Shown in pieces: positions 7,588 through 13,930 of a DNA stretch of 17,368 nucleotides. A program made the position numbers and the translations under genes. Within the stretch, counting starts at the first letter, position 1, and every line of letters begins with the position of its first letter. The notes beneath the pieces are model-generated. The model saw nothing but the letters and a program-made list of their open reading frames with translations, was not told the origin of the DNA and searched no databases. The stretch is from VGEM01 sp033764265. GTDB taxonomy: Bacteria > Pseudomonadota > Alphaproteobacteria > Rhodospirillales > Rhodospirillaceae. Where the stretch lies: NCBI GenBank assembly GCA_033764265.1, contig JANRJB010000206.1, positions 1 through 17,368 on the forward strand. The letters run 5' to 3'.

Positions 7588-9150
7588 TCACTCGGCCTTC
7601 GGCACCAGGTTCTCGAAATCGTCCATGTAGGGTTGCACCGACTGTTCACCCGGCGGGGCGAACAGGTCGCTGAAGTCGTCGCCGGCCGGCGAACCGGTTG
7701 GCGCCAGCGGTGCATCCGACGGCGCCCGGGCGTCCAGCGCGGCCACCGCGTCGGCGCCGAACAACAGATCGGGCACGGTGGTGGCCATCTCGGGGATCAC
7801 CCACAAGAGGGTCAGACCAATCAACTGAATGCCGACGAACGGAACCGCGCCGCGATAAATGTCGACGGTGCGCACCGCCGCCCCGGCCACGCCGCGCAGA
7901 TAGAACAGCGCGAAGCCGAACGGCGGAGTCAGAAAGCTGGTCTGCAGATTCACCCCGATCATCACGCCCAGCCACAAGGGGTCGGCGCCCAGCTTGATCA
8001 GCACCGGGGCCGCGATCGGCACGACGATGAAGATGATCTCGAAGGTGTCGAGAAAGAAGCCGAGCAGGAAGATCACCACCATGACCACGGCGACCGCGCC
8101 GAGCGCGCCGCCCGGCATGTCGGACAGGGCGTCGTACACCAGGTTCTCGCCGCCAAAGCCGCGGAACACCAGGCTGAACACGCTCGCGCCCAGCAGGATC
8201 ACGAACACCATCGAGTTGATCACAAGCGTGGTGCGCATCACCTCGCGCAGCACGGTCAAGTTCAGCTGGCCCTTGGCGGCGGCCAGAATCATCGCGCCCA
8301 CCGCGCCGACGGAAGCCGATTCCGTCGGCGTGGCGATGCCCAGAAGGATCGAGCCAAGAACCGCGAGAATCAGGATCAGCGGCGGCAGCAGCGCGCCGGC
8401 GACCCGGCCCGACAGGCCGGCGCGTTCCGCCGCGGTCATCTTCAGCGGCGGACACGAAGCCGGATCGAACACCGCCTTGGCCAGAATCCACAACAGGTAC
8501 AGCACGACCAGCGCCAGGCCCGGAACCATCGCCCCGGCGAACAGCTGGCCGACGGAAATCGGGTCCGGCGACAGGTTGCCCAATGACAACTGCGCCTGCT
8601 GGTTCGCGCCCTGCAGGATGTCGCCGATGAAGATCAGCACCGTCGACGGCGGAATGATCTGACCCAGCGTGCCCGATGCGCAGATGGTGCCGGCCGCCAG
8701 CCGCGTGTCGTAGCCCGCGCGCATCATCGCCGGCAGCGACAGCAGGCCCATGGTCACCACGGTCGCCCCGACGATGCCGGTGGAGGCCGCCAGCAGCGCG
8801 CCGACGATCACCACCGAATAGCCGAGCCCGCCGCGCAAGGTCCCGAACAGCTCGCCCATGGTGGTCAGCAGCGCCTCGGCGATCTTCGACCGCTCCAGCA
8901 TCACGCCCATGAACACGAACAGCGGCACCGCCACCAGGGTCTCGTTGGTCATGGTACCGAAGTACCGCCCCGCCAGGGCCGACAGGAACGCCGGATCGAA
9001 CACGCCGAAGGTCATGCCCAGGCCGGCGAAAATCAGCCCGACACCGGCCAGCGTGAAAGCGACCGGATAGCCGATCAGCACCGCGAGGATGGTGGCCGCG
9101 AACATCGCCACCGCTAAAATTTCGCCGATCAGTACGGGGCTCATGGCCAT
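7588..9150 (-). CDS. dctM: TRAP transporter large permease (DctM family)
   Basis: This is the large membrane subunit of the TRAP transporter, the ion-coupled translocation channel. The 520-residue product is hydrophobic, with about twelve predicted membrane segments. The first is near 8-40 (LIGEILAVAMFAATILAVL). Conserved DctM features include a FVFMGVMLERS segment, a GIVGATVVTMGLLSLP region and the PPSTVLIFIGDI loop. It exceeds the common length of about 430 residues, partly through a loop between membrane segments and partly through a Pro/Ala/Asp-rich soluble tail of roughly 55 residues ending in PYMDDFENLVPKAE. Two in-frame ATGs (9150 and 9144) can both serve as start. It follows dctQ by 13 bp and ends only 12 bp from the convergent dctP stop. 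Confidence 0.92.
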   Translation of the reverse strand: MAMSPVLIGEILAVAMFAATILAVLIGYPVAFTLAGVGLIFAGLGMTFGVFDPAFLSALAGRYFGTMTNETLVAVPLFVFMGVMLERSKIAEALLTTMGELFGTLRGGLGYSVVIVGALLAASTGIVGATVVTMGLLSLPAMMRAGYDTRLAAGTICASGTLGQIIPPSTVLIFIGDILQGANQQAQLSLGNLSPDPISVGQLFAGAMVPGLALVVLYLLWILAKAVFDPASCPPLKMTAAERAGLSGRVAGALLPPLILILAVLGSILLGIATPTESASVGAVGAMILAAAKGQLNLTVLREVMRTTLVINSMVFVILLGASVFSLVFRGFGGENLVYDALSDMPGGALGAVAVVMVVIFLLGFFLDTFEIIFIVVPIAAPVLIKLGADPLWLGVMIGVNLQTSFLTPPFGFALFYLRGVAGAAVRTVDIYRGAVPFVGIQLIGLTLLWVIPEMATTVPDLLFGADAVAALDARAPSDAPLAPTGSPAGDDFSDLFAPPGEQSVQPYMDDFENLVPKAE

Positions 9151-9163
9151 GGGTCCGGTGCGC

Positions 9164-9709
9164 TCACAGCCGTTCGTCCGTCACCGGCGCCTCGTCGGCG
9201 TCGGTCATCGGCCGGCCCGCCAGCAACAAGGCGCAACGGATCAGGTGCGCGAGGCCCTGCAGGAACACCAGTCCCGCGAACACCCAGAGCGTGGATTTCA
9301 GCAGGTACACCGCCGGCATGCCGTCGGGATTGCCCGAGGCCTCGCGAACGCTCCACGACGCCAGGATGAACGGCGTGGAGGTGGCCGCCACCACCGCCAG
9401 CCACGGGAACAAAAAGACCAGCGTGCCGAAGATGTCGAGCCAGGCTTTGCGTCGCGGCGGCAGCTGGCCGTAGAGGATGTCGACGTTGACGTGCCCGCGA
9501 TGCAGCAGCGTGTAGCCCGCGCCCACCAGGAACACCGCGGCGTGCTGCCAGATGTACAGCTCCTGCAGCCACGGGTGGCCCACCGCGAAGCCGTAACGCA
9601 GCACCACCACGGCGAAGCAGGTCAGCACGCAGCCCAGCGTCGCCCAGGCAACCGTGCGTCCGACCCACTCGTTGATGGCATCGACGGTGAGAACGAACCT
9701 GGCCAGCAC
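9164..9709 (-). CDS. dctQ: TRAP transporter small permease (DctQ family)
   Basis: This is the small membrane subunit of the same TRAP system, 181 residues with four hydrophobic segments (about 15-38, 50-68, 88-110 and 130-155). The first segment is followed by VVLRYGFAVGHPWLQEL, which matches the R-Y-x-F ... W-x-x-E-L signature of DctQ, and HRGHVNVDILYGQLP matches its G-H-V-x-V-D loop. Translation appears to start at a GTG (9709) with a purine-rich GGGGGAGGG about seven bases upstream; no suitable ATG is nearby. The gene precedes dctM by 13 bp, as expected for a translationally linked pair. Confidence 0.9.
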   Translation of the reverse strand: MLARFVLTVDAINEWVGRTVAWATLGCVLTCFAVVVLRYGFAVGHPWLQELYIWQHAAVFLVGAGYTLLHRGHVNVDILYGQLPPRRKAWLDIFGTLVFLFPWLAVVAATSTPFILASWSVREASGNPDGMPAVYLLKSTLWVFAGLVFLQGLAHLIRCALLLAGRPMTDADEAPVTDERL

Positions 9710-9775
9710 GCGAAACCCTCCCCCGTCCGGCGGCTCACCCTAGCCGCCCGGGTCAACCCCGAAAAGTGGAAACCT

Positions 9776-9804
9776 TTGACTTTACGAGGGAATCCGGGAC
9801 AATT
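9776..9804 (+). promoter_or_regulatory. candidate sigma-70-type promoter for the CNBD gene
   Basis: TTGACT (9776-9781) is followed by a 17-bp spacer and ACAATT (9799-9804), 63 bp before the ATG at 9868. The -35 box is five of six to consensus; the -10 box is weaker. It lies in the 158-bp divergent region between dctQ (minus) and the cyclic-nucleotide-domain gene (plus). Confidence 0.4.
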
Positions 9805-9867
9805 CCGGTTCGGCGCGGACACCCCCGCACCCCAGCCCGCGGTGCCGCGCTGCCAAGGTCTGCCGGC

Positions 9868-10461
9868 ATGTCCTTAACGCCGCTCGACGAAACTTCCATC
9901 GAGGTCCTGAACGTCCCCAAAGGCAAGATTCTGTTCCGCCAGGGCGACGCGGGCGATGCGGCCTACGTGGTCAACGCGGGCGCGGTCGGCATCTATCGCG
10001 AGGTCGACGGCCGCAAGGTGCCGCTGGCCACCGTGCGTCGCGGCGAGCTGTTCGGCGAAATGGCGGTGATCGACGGCAGCCCGCGCATGGCCACCGCCTT
10101 CACGCTGGAGGACTCGACGTTGATGCGCATCAGCGTCGACACCATCAGCGACAAGATGCGCAAGGCCGATCCGTTCGTGAAGGCGCTGATCCACATGCTG
10201 ATGAACAATCTGCGCAGTGTGCACGATTCCTACACGCCCAAGGCGCGCACCCTGCTCGACAGCGTCAACACGCTGCAGCGTCAGAGCGACATGGTCGCCA
10301 AGGTGCCGACCGACCGGATGCCGGCCGAGCTGAAGGCCGCGCTCGCCGCCAAGCTCGCCGCGCTCGAGACGGTGGTGAAAGACCTGCGCACGCTGGCCGC
10401 GGCCATGCGCGAGCTGGAACGGCGCGACAACGCCATCCCGCATGACGGCGACCTGCCGTAA
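9868..10461 (+). CDS. stand-alone cyclic-nucleotide-binding-domain protein
   Basis: The 197-residue product has one cNMP-binding (Crp-like beta-roll) domain at about 8-105. Motifs seen are ILFRQGDAGDAAYVV (21-35) and the phosphate-binding cassette GELFGEMAVIDGSPRMA (59-75), with E64 and R73 in the ligand-binding positions. The usual Arg-Ser/Thr-Ala is Arg-Met-Ala here. Instead of a DNA-binding domain, the rest (about 120-185) is a charged, leucine- and alanine-rich helix likely to form a coiled coil. I chose the ATG at 9868 because the family domain begins just after it; an in-frame ATG at 9766 would add 34 low-complexity residues and overlap the candidate promoter. It probably acts as a cytoplasmic regulatory subunit; the partner is unknown. 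The next gene starts 32 bp later. Confidence 0.85.
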   Translation: MSLTPLDETSIEVLNVPKGKILFRQGDAGDAAYVVNAGAVGIYREVDGRKVPLATVRRGELFGEMAVIDGSPRMATAFTLEDSTLMRISVDTISDKMRKADPFVKALIHMLMNNLRSVHDSYTPKARTLLDSVNTLQRQSDMVAKVPTDRMPAELKAALAAKLAALETVVKDLRTLAAAMRELERRDNAIPHDGDLP

Positions 10462-10493
10462 CCCTGAAATCGAACTGCCATCCGGGCTGCATC

Positions 10494-11249
10494 ATGGACG
10501 CCGTCACCGAACGAACGCTCCGCGCGGCGATGGCCGGCGATCATCGCAGCGACGCCCACACGGCGCGCGACCGCTGGCGCCATCCGGTCGAGACGCTGAA
10601 CTTTTTCGGGTTCGACCGGCGCATGACGGTGGCCGACATCTGGCCCGGCTCGGCCGGATGGACCACGGAACTGCTGGCGCCGGTGCTGCGCGACGAGGGC
10701 CGCTACATCGCGGTCGGCTACGATGCCGTCACCGAAACCTCGTTCGACCCGCGCAACTCCCAAGCGAAGTTCGAGGCCAAACTGGCCGCGCGGCCCGACC
10801 TGTACGGGCGCACCGTTTTGGGCAAGGCCTCGCAGGTGGCGTTCGACATCGCGCCCGACGGCACGGTCGACCTGGCGCTGTTCATGCGCCTTGCCCACGT
10901 TTTCGCGCGCAACGACGCGCTGCCGGCCGTGCTGGCCGCGATCCGGCGCGCGCTCAAGCCGGGCGGCGTGCTGGGCGTGAAGGAGCATCGCGCCCGCGCC
11001 CAGGCGCCGCGCGATCCGCGCGGTCTGTCGGGCTACATGCACCAGGACCAGGTGATCGAGATCGTGACGGCGGCGGGCTTCACGTTCGAGGCGGCGAGCG
11101 AAATCAACGCCAACCCGGCCGACACCGCCGATCACCCGAAAGGCGTCTGGAACCTGCCGCCGTGGCTGTGGGGCGGCGAGGCCGACCGCGCCAGATACCT
11201 CGCCATCGGCGAATCGGACCGCATGACGCTCAGGTTCAGAAGGCCTTAA
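10494..11249 (+). CDS. SAM-dependent methyltransferase, COG4798-like
   Basis: The 251-residue product has the N-terminal pattern AGDHRS ... ARDRWRHPVETLNFFGF (about 15-42), characteristic of the COG4798 group of predicted methyltransferases. It is followed by the SAM-binding strand and loop MTVADIWPGSAGWTTELL (44-61). Later come DLALFMRLAHVF (the motif IV region), LKPGGVLGVKEHRA (motif VI region) and a C-terminal NPPWLWG-like segment. COG4798 proteins usually read E-I-x-P-G-G-G-W-Y-T-E; here it is D-I-W-P-G-S-A-G-W-T-T-E, so the glycine loop is altered. Many relatives carry a signal peptide, but none is seen here. The substrate is unknown. It is 32 bp downstream of the cNMP-domain gene and ends six bp from the convergent GNAT gene. 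Confidence 0.75.
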   Translation: MDAVTERTLRAAMAGDHRSDAHTARDRWRHPVETLNFFGFDRRMTVADIWPGSAGWTTELLAPVLRDEGRYIAVGYDAVTETSFDPRNSQAKFEAKLAARPDLYGRTVLGKASQVAFDIAPDGTVDLALFMRLAHVFARNDALPAVLAAIRRALKPGGVLGVKEHRARAQAPRDPRGLSGYMHQDQVIEIVTAAGFTFEAASEINANPADTADHPKGVWNLPPWLWGGEADRARYLAIGESDRMTLRFRRP

Positions 11250-11261
11250 TCGGCCTTAATC
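11242..11261. repeat. 10-bp perfect tandem repeat at convergent stop codons
   Basis: GGCCTTAATC occurs twice head to tail (11242-11251 and 11252-11261). Each copy contains the palindrome TTAA, which reads TAA on both strands. The first copy supplies the stop of the methyltransferase gene and the second the stop of the convergent GNAT gene. Confidence 0.85.
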
Positions 11262-11777
11262 GTATCGCGGCGTTTCGGGCCAGCCGTAGCCGGTTTCGCG
11301 CAACGGCACGCCGGCGAAGTCGCGGGTGACCTCGGCGGCCGCCTCGCCGCCCAGCTCCTCGTAGAACAGCCGCGCGGCGCGGTTGTCGCTCAGCACCCAG
11401 ACGAACAGGCCGTTCAGTCCGCGCTCGTACAGCCGGTTGGCCAGCGCCAGAAACAGCCGCCGGCCGTGGCCGCGGCGCTGGCGCTGCGGCGCCACGTACA
11501 GCGAGGAGATCTCGGCCTTGTAGCGCGGATCGCGATGGCGCAGGGCGCCGCCGCTGGCGAAGCCGACGATGCGTCCGTCCTCGTCCTCGCTGACGATGGT
11601 GAGCAGCCCCGACTGGCGCTCCAGCAGCCGCACCCAGCCGATGGTGCGGTTCTGCACGTTCAGCGCGTTCAGGTAATCCTGCGGCACGATGCCGCGATAG
11701 GCCTTCTGCCAGGCGTCGACATGCACCCGGGCGATGCCCGGGGCGTCGTCGGTGTCGGCGGGGCGCACGATCAACAT
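11256..11777 (-). CDS. GNAT family N-acetyltransferase
   Basis: The 173-residue protein is a GCN5-related acetyltransferase that would transfer an acetyl group from acetyl-CoA to an amine. Motif A is visible at about 90-108: ISSLYVAPQRQRRGHGRRL, with the acetyl-CoA pyrophosphate loop Q/R-x-x-G-x-G in RRGHGR. The C-terminal LSDNRAARLFYEELGG (129-144) is the usual motif B segment. The start is taken at the ATG at 11777 (MLIVRPADTDD), where the fold begins; an in-frame upstream start at 11813 would add 12 residues lacking family features. It belongs to the general group with VRPA-x-x-x-D-A N-termini acting on small molecules or protein N-termini; the substrate cannot be told. It is convergent with the methyltransferase gene. 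Confidence 0.87.
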   Translation of the reverse strand: MLIVRPADTDDAPGIARVHVDAWQKAYRGIVPQDYLNALNVQNRTIGWVRLLERQSGLLTIVSEDEDGRIVGFASGGALRHRDPRYKAEISSLYVAPQRQRRGHGRRLFLALANRLYERGLNGLFVWVLSDNRAARLFYEELGGEAAAEVTRDFAGVPLRETGYGWPETPRYD

Positions 11778-11900
11778 GACGGGCACTTTATCACCGCGCC
11801 GGCCGGCACCCAACTGCCACCGCTCAGCGTTTGGCGGCGCGAGGATTGGCGCGAAGGGACAGCTGGCCGACCGGGCTTCCGCAGACGGTCAGCGTCCGAA

Positions 11901-12302
11901 TCAGTCGGGATAGACGAACTCCGGCACCGACTTCAGCCCTTCCTCGGTTGCCCCCTCGAGTACGAAAACGTCGACGTTCGAGGTCATCTTTAGATCGCCG
12001 TAGCGCACGGCAATCTGCCGGCTGCCGATCCCGAGCAATCCACCAACCGAAATGATCACATAGAGGGCGCGCTGATCCTCGGAAATGATGAGATCGTCGA
12101 TGTCGCCGACCACCTCGCCGTTCTCGTTGACGACGCTGGTGCCGAGCATCCTGCCCAGGAAATGGCCCATGCCGCTGGCCTTGGCGTCGATCGCCGTGAC
12201 CGCCGTCTGCCGGCTTTGCGCCAAGGCCTGTGTCGACGGCGTCGTCATGATCGCCAAAACCGCCGTCACCACGCCAAACCTGGATCCGATGTGAATGTTC
12301 AT
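11901..12302 (-). CDS. secreted PRC-barrel domain protein
   Basis: The 133-residue protein has a Sec-type signal (hydrophobic 9-20, likely cleavage after ALA near residue 28) and one PRC-barrel domain at about 52-116. The domain reads LGTSVVNENGEVVGDIDDLII, here given as key elements L-G-x-x-V ... G-E-x-V-G-x-I-x-D-L-I, then LYVIISVGGLLGIGSRQIAVRY. PRC barrels occur in photosynthetic reaction-centre H subunits and RimM, and widely as small periplasmic proteins of unknown role in alphaproteobacteria. An ideal AAGGAG lies seven bases upstream of the ATG, supporting this start. It is the last gene of a minus-strand run of envelope genes and is separated from the previous one by 371 bp. The domain call is firm; the function is unknown. 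Confidence 0.85.
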   Translation of the reverse strand: MNIHIGSRFGVVTAVLAIMTTPSTQALAQSRQTAVTAIDAKASGMGHFLGRMLGTSVVNENGEVVGDIDDLIISEDQRALYVIISVGGLLGIGSRQIAVRYGDLKMTSNVDVFVLEGATEEGLKSVPEFVYPD

Positions 12303-12673
12303 GCGGGTTCTCCTTGTTCCATCGCTTCAGGACCGGCGCAGGCTGTCGGCAAGTCCAGGTTGGCGTACAGCCCCTGCCGTTCCGGGGATGGCGTCCCGGA
12401 GGCGGGGTGGACCTTGCGGCGATGCGGATGCATGGTGGACTTCGACTCTCTCAAACGGGTTCGGGCGTTGACGGCCAACGTGAGAGTTCGCGCGATGCGT
12501 ACCTCACCGAGGCGGGCATGACCGCCCCGGTGAGGCGGGCGCTACAGCATCCGCGCTCGGCGGCGCGCCTCGCCATCGACATGCGAAACGGCCCGGCGCT
12601 CCGCGAACATCGAATGCGTCCGCGCCCTGTCCGCGGTTCTCAACAGCCTCGGGCCAGAAGTGACCCGCCGCAG
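12303..12673. other. 371-bp spacer with no convincing gene, one strong stem-loop
   Basis: This space lies upstream of the PRC-barrel gene and downstream of the secreted 105-residue protein gene. I see no supported coding region on either strand. An open plus-strand frame runs through it (12314-12877) but reads antisense over the neighbouring gene and matches no family. It holds the PRC-gene Shine-Dalgarno sequence (12310-12315, read on the minus strand) and the 34-nt stem-loop at 12502-12535. It may be a long 5' leader or contain a degraded gene. Confidence 0.5.
12502..12535 (-). promoter_or_regulatory. 34-nt stem-loop, 14-bp arms, upstream of the PRC-barrel gene
   Basis: Arms at 12502-12515 and 12522-12535 pair at 13 of 14 positions around the loop GCATGA. 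The one mismatch is A-C on the plus strand (12510/12527), which becomes a U-G wobble in minus-strand RNA, so the hairpin is complete only in the direction of the neighbouring genes. No T-run follows on the minus strand, so it is not a typical intrinsic terminator. It could be a leader structure or a processing or stability element. Confidence 0.5.
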
Positions 12674-12991
12674 TTACTTTCCGACCAGCGCGAAGCGTCC
12701 GTCACCATCAAGTTCGAACCCCACCGCTTGGGCATAGCCATACCGGATCGCGGTGCCGCGCCACATGCCACTGATGTCCTGCGTCATGTTCTTGATGCCG
12801 AAATAGCCATTTGCGCTGATCAGGGTACGCGCCAGCGGTTCGCTCACATGGCAGGTCGGCATCGGCGTAGACGCTGAGATCGCGACCCCGCCCGGCCGCA
12901 CGTTCCACGTCTGATCGCCGGCCATCGCCGGCGGCGAGACGAACGTGAATTGGAGTGCCGCGGCGAACGCGGATACGATGAGTAGCATCAT
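12674..12991 (-). CDS. secreted protein of unknown function, 105 residues
   Basis: I do not recognise this family. The product starts MMLLIVSAFAAALQF, a clear signal peptide with a likely cleavage after AMA at residue 24, leaving about 81 mature residues. The mature part is beta-rich in appearance, with Gly and aromatic residues (NGYFGIKN, GMWRGTAIRYGYAQAVGF) and one cysteine at 47. The start is well supported by AGGAAAG seven bases upstream of the ATG at 12991. It sits among other small exported proteins on the same strand, so a periplasmic or envelope location is likely. A plus-strand frame overlaps it but has no supporting features. Confidence 0.65.
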   Translation of the reverse strand: MMLLIVSAFAAALQFTFVSPPAMAGDQTWNVRPGGVAISASTPMPTCHVSEPLARTLISANGYFGIKNMTQDISGMWRGTAIRYGYAQAVGFELDGDGRFALVGK

Positions 12992-13081
12992 TGTGTGACT
13001 TTCCTAACGTCCAGTGACGGCAGAGGATGGCGGCGCGGGTGGACGAATTTGCCCAACGTCGTCGGGTCGCGACGCGGTGGT

Positions 13082-13240
13082 CTAGATCCGCCCCGTCAGC
13101 AGCAGGACGATGACGACCACAAGTGCGATGCCTAAACCGCCACTGGGAAAATAGCCCCAGTTCATGCTGTGCGGCCAGGTCGGCAAGACGCCCAGCAGAA
13201 CCAACACAAGAACGATCAGCAGGATGGTCGACAGGCTCAT
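13082..13240 (-). CDS. DUF3309 family small membrane protein, 52 residues
   Basis: This short gene encodes MSLSTILLIVLVLVLLGVLP, then TWPHSMNWGYFPSGGLG, then a second hydrophobic segment ending LLLTGRI. The arrangement of two hydrophobic segments joined by a P-x-W-P-H/Y-S-x-x-W-G-Y-x-P-S-G-G loop is the hallmark of DUF3309, a family of about 50 residues common in alpha- and betaproteobacteria. The function is unknown. It would sit in the inner membrane as a two-helix hairpin. A modest AGGATC-type ribosome site precedes the ATG. It follows the entericidin-like gene by 57 bp on the same strand. Confidence 0.88.
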   Translation of the reverse strand: MSLSTILLIVLVLVLLGVLPTWPHSMNWGYFPSGGLGIALVVVIVLLLTGRI

Positions 13241-13297
13241 GGTCCGGATCCTGACAACGTGGCTTCGTCCATGGGGCGCGCGTCGCCGGACTGAGGT

Positions 13298-13459
13298 CTA
13301 TTTGTTGTCGTCGGCTGAGCGTTCGATTGCCTTGCCGGTGCTCTCGATGTCCTGGCCTGCGCCTTCGATCGTGTTGCACGCCGATAAGGCGATGGTGGCA
13401 ACGGCTGCGGCAGCAATCAGCATGCCAAGTCGATAGAGGGCTTTCGGTGCGGTGGTCAT
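13298..13459 (-). CDS. entericidin-like small lipoprotein, 53 residues
   Basis: The gene encodes a short lipoprotein. Its signal helix (residues 11-27) ends in the lipobox LSAC, so C28 should be lipidated. The mature peptide N-T-I-E-G-A-G-Q-D-I-E-S-T-G-K-A-I matches the entericidin A/B signature C-N-T-x-x-G-x-G-x-D-I-x-x-x-G-x-x-I. In E. coli, entericidins form an antidote/toxin lipoprotein pair linked to stationary-phase lysis. Single copies are very common in alphaproteobacteria, where their role is unproven. No second entericidin is seen here, so a pair is not supported. It sits between the two-helix membrane protein gene and the DUF3309 gene. Confidence 0.9.
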   Translation of the reverse strand: MTTAPKALYRLGMLIAAAAVATIALSACNTIEGAGQDIESTGKAIERSADDNK

Positions 13460-13642
13460 GTGGGTGTGTCCCTGGTTCGGTTGCTTCTCGATGCGGCGAC
13501 TCGTGTCGCTGTCGATGTCGGCAGCTTAGGCCCGGTTTGTGGGCCGCGCTGTCCCGGAAAGCACACCTTGCATCGGCGGCGGCGCATCGTGGATCACGGA
13601 TCGGTCATGGAGCGGCAGGCTCAACGCCGCGATCTCCCGGAC

Positions 13643-13846
13643 CTACCTGCTCCCGGTGCCGGCAAACAAGACGACGCCGCCGAGGGCAAGGCCTGCGCCG
13701 AGTCCCATGTCCCAGATTGCCGGTCCGGCCATCGTCGCCCCGGTGAGCGGGCCGACCGGCAGAAGCGCCGCGAGCAAGATCGCGAGCCCGGCCAGCATGA
13801 TCCCGCAGGCAGTGGCAAGCAAACCCAAGAGGCGCGTAACGGTCAT
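13643..13846 (-). CDS. small two-helix membrane protein of unknown function, 67 residues
   Basis: I do not recognise a family. The protein has two hydrophobic stretches, residues about 5-31 (rich in Leu and Ala, ending LLPVGP) and about 47-63 (GLGAGLALGGVVLFAG), joined by a short polar loop around IWDMG. It would be an inner-membrane hairpin. The ribosome site is weak. Support comes from its hydrophobic pattern, its position in the run of small envelope genes and the lack of a better gene on either strand. A longer plus-strand frame overlaps it but continues antisense across the Crp/Fnr gene. Confidence 0.55.
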   Translation of the reverse strand: MTVTRLLGLLATACGIMLAGLAILLAALLPVGPLTGATMAGPAIWDMGLGAGLALGGVVLFAGTGSR

Positions 13847-13930
13847 CCGGGCATGATGGTCGATGGCGGGGTGAACGTCTGTTCAAGACCGCACACGCAA
13901 GTGGCAACGCACGCGAAGCGGCAGCGGCGG

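Noticed and set aside
7633..8586. Plus-strand open frame of 317 codons opposite dctM
   Set aside because: The product is rich in His, Gln and Arg, a typical mirror of a membrane protein gene.
9760..9775. CCGAAAAGTGGAAACC motif similar to half of a palindromic repeat known from rhizobial genomes
   Set aside because: The second half needed for the palindrome is missing, so a repeat element cannot be claimed.
12314..12877. Plus-strand open frame of 187 codons over the spacer and the secreted 105-residue gene
   Set aside because: Composition is Arg- and Pro-rich without family features, and the minus-strand gene has a signal peptide and a good Shine-Dalgarno sequence.
13298..13459. Possible entericidin toxin-antidote pair
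   Set aside because: Only one entericidin-like gene is present. Its neighbours are DUF3309 and a two-helix protein, not a second entericidin.
13872..13885. TGAAC-GTCT-GTTCA palindrome resembling a GAAC-N4-GTTC SOS box
   Set aside because: That spacing is the Gram-positive LexA form, while alphaproteobacterial LexA sites are direct repeats. A chance match near the small membrane protein start is more likely.
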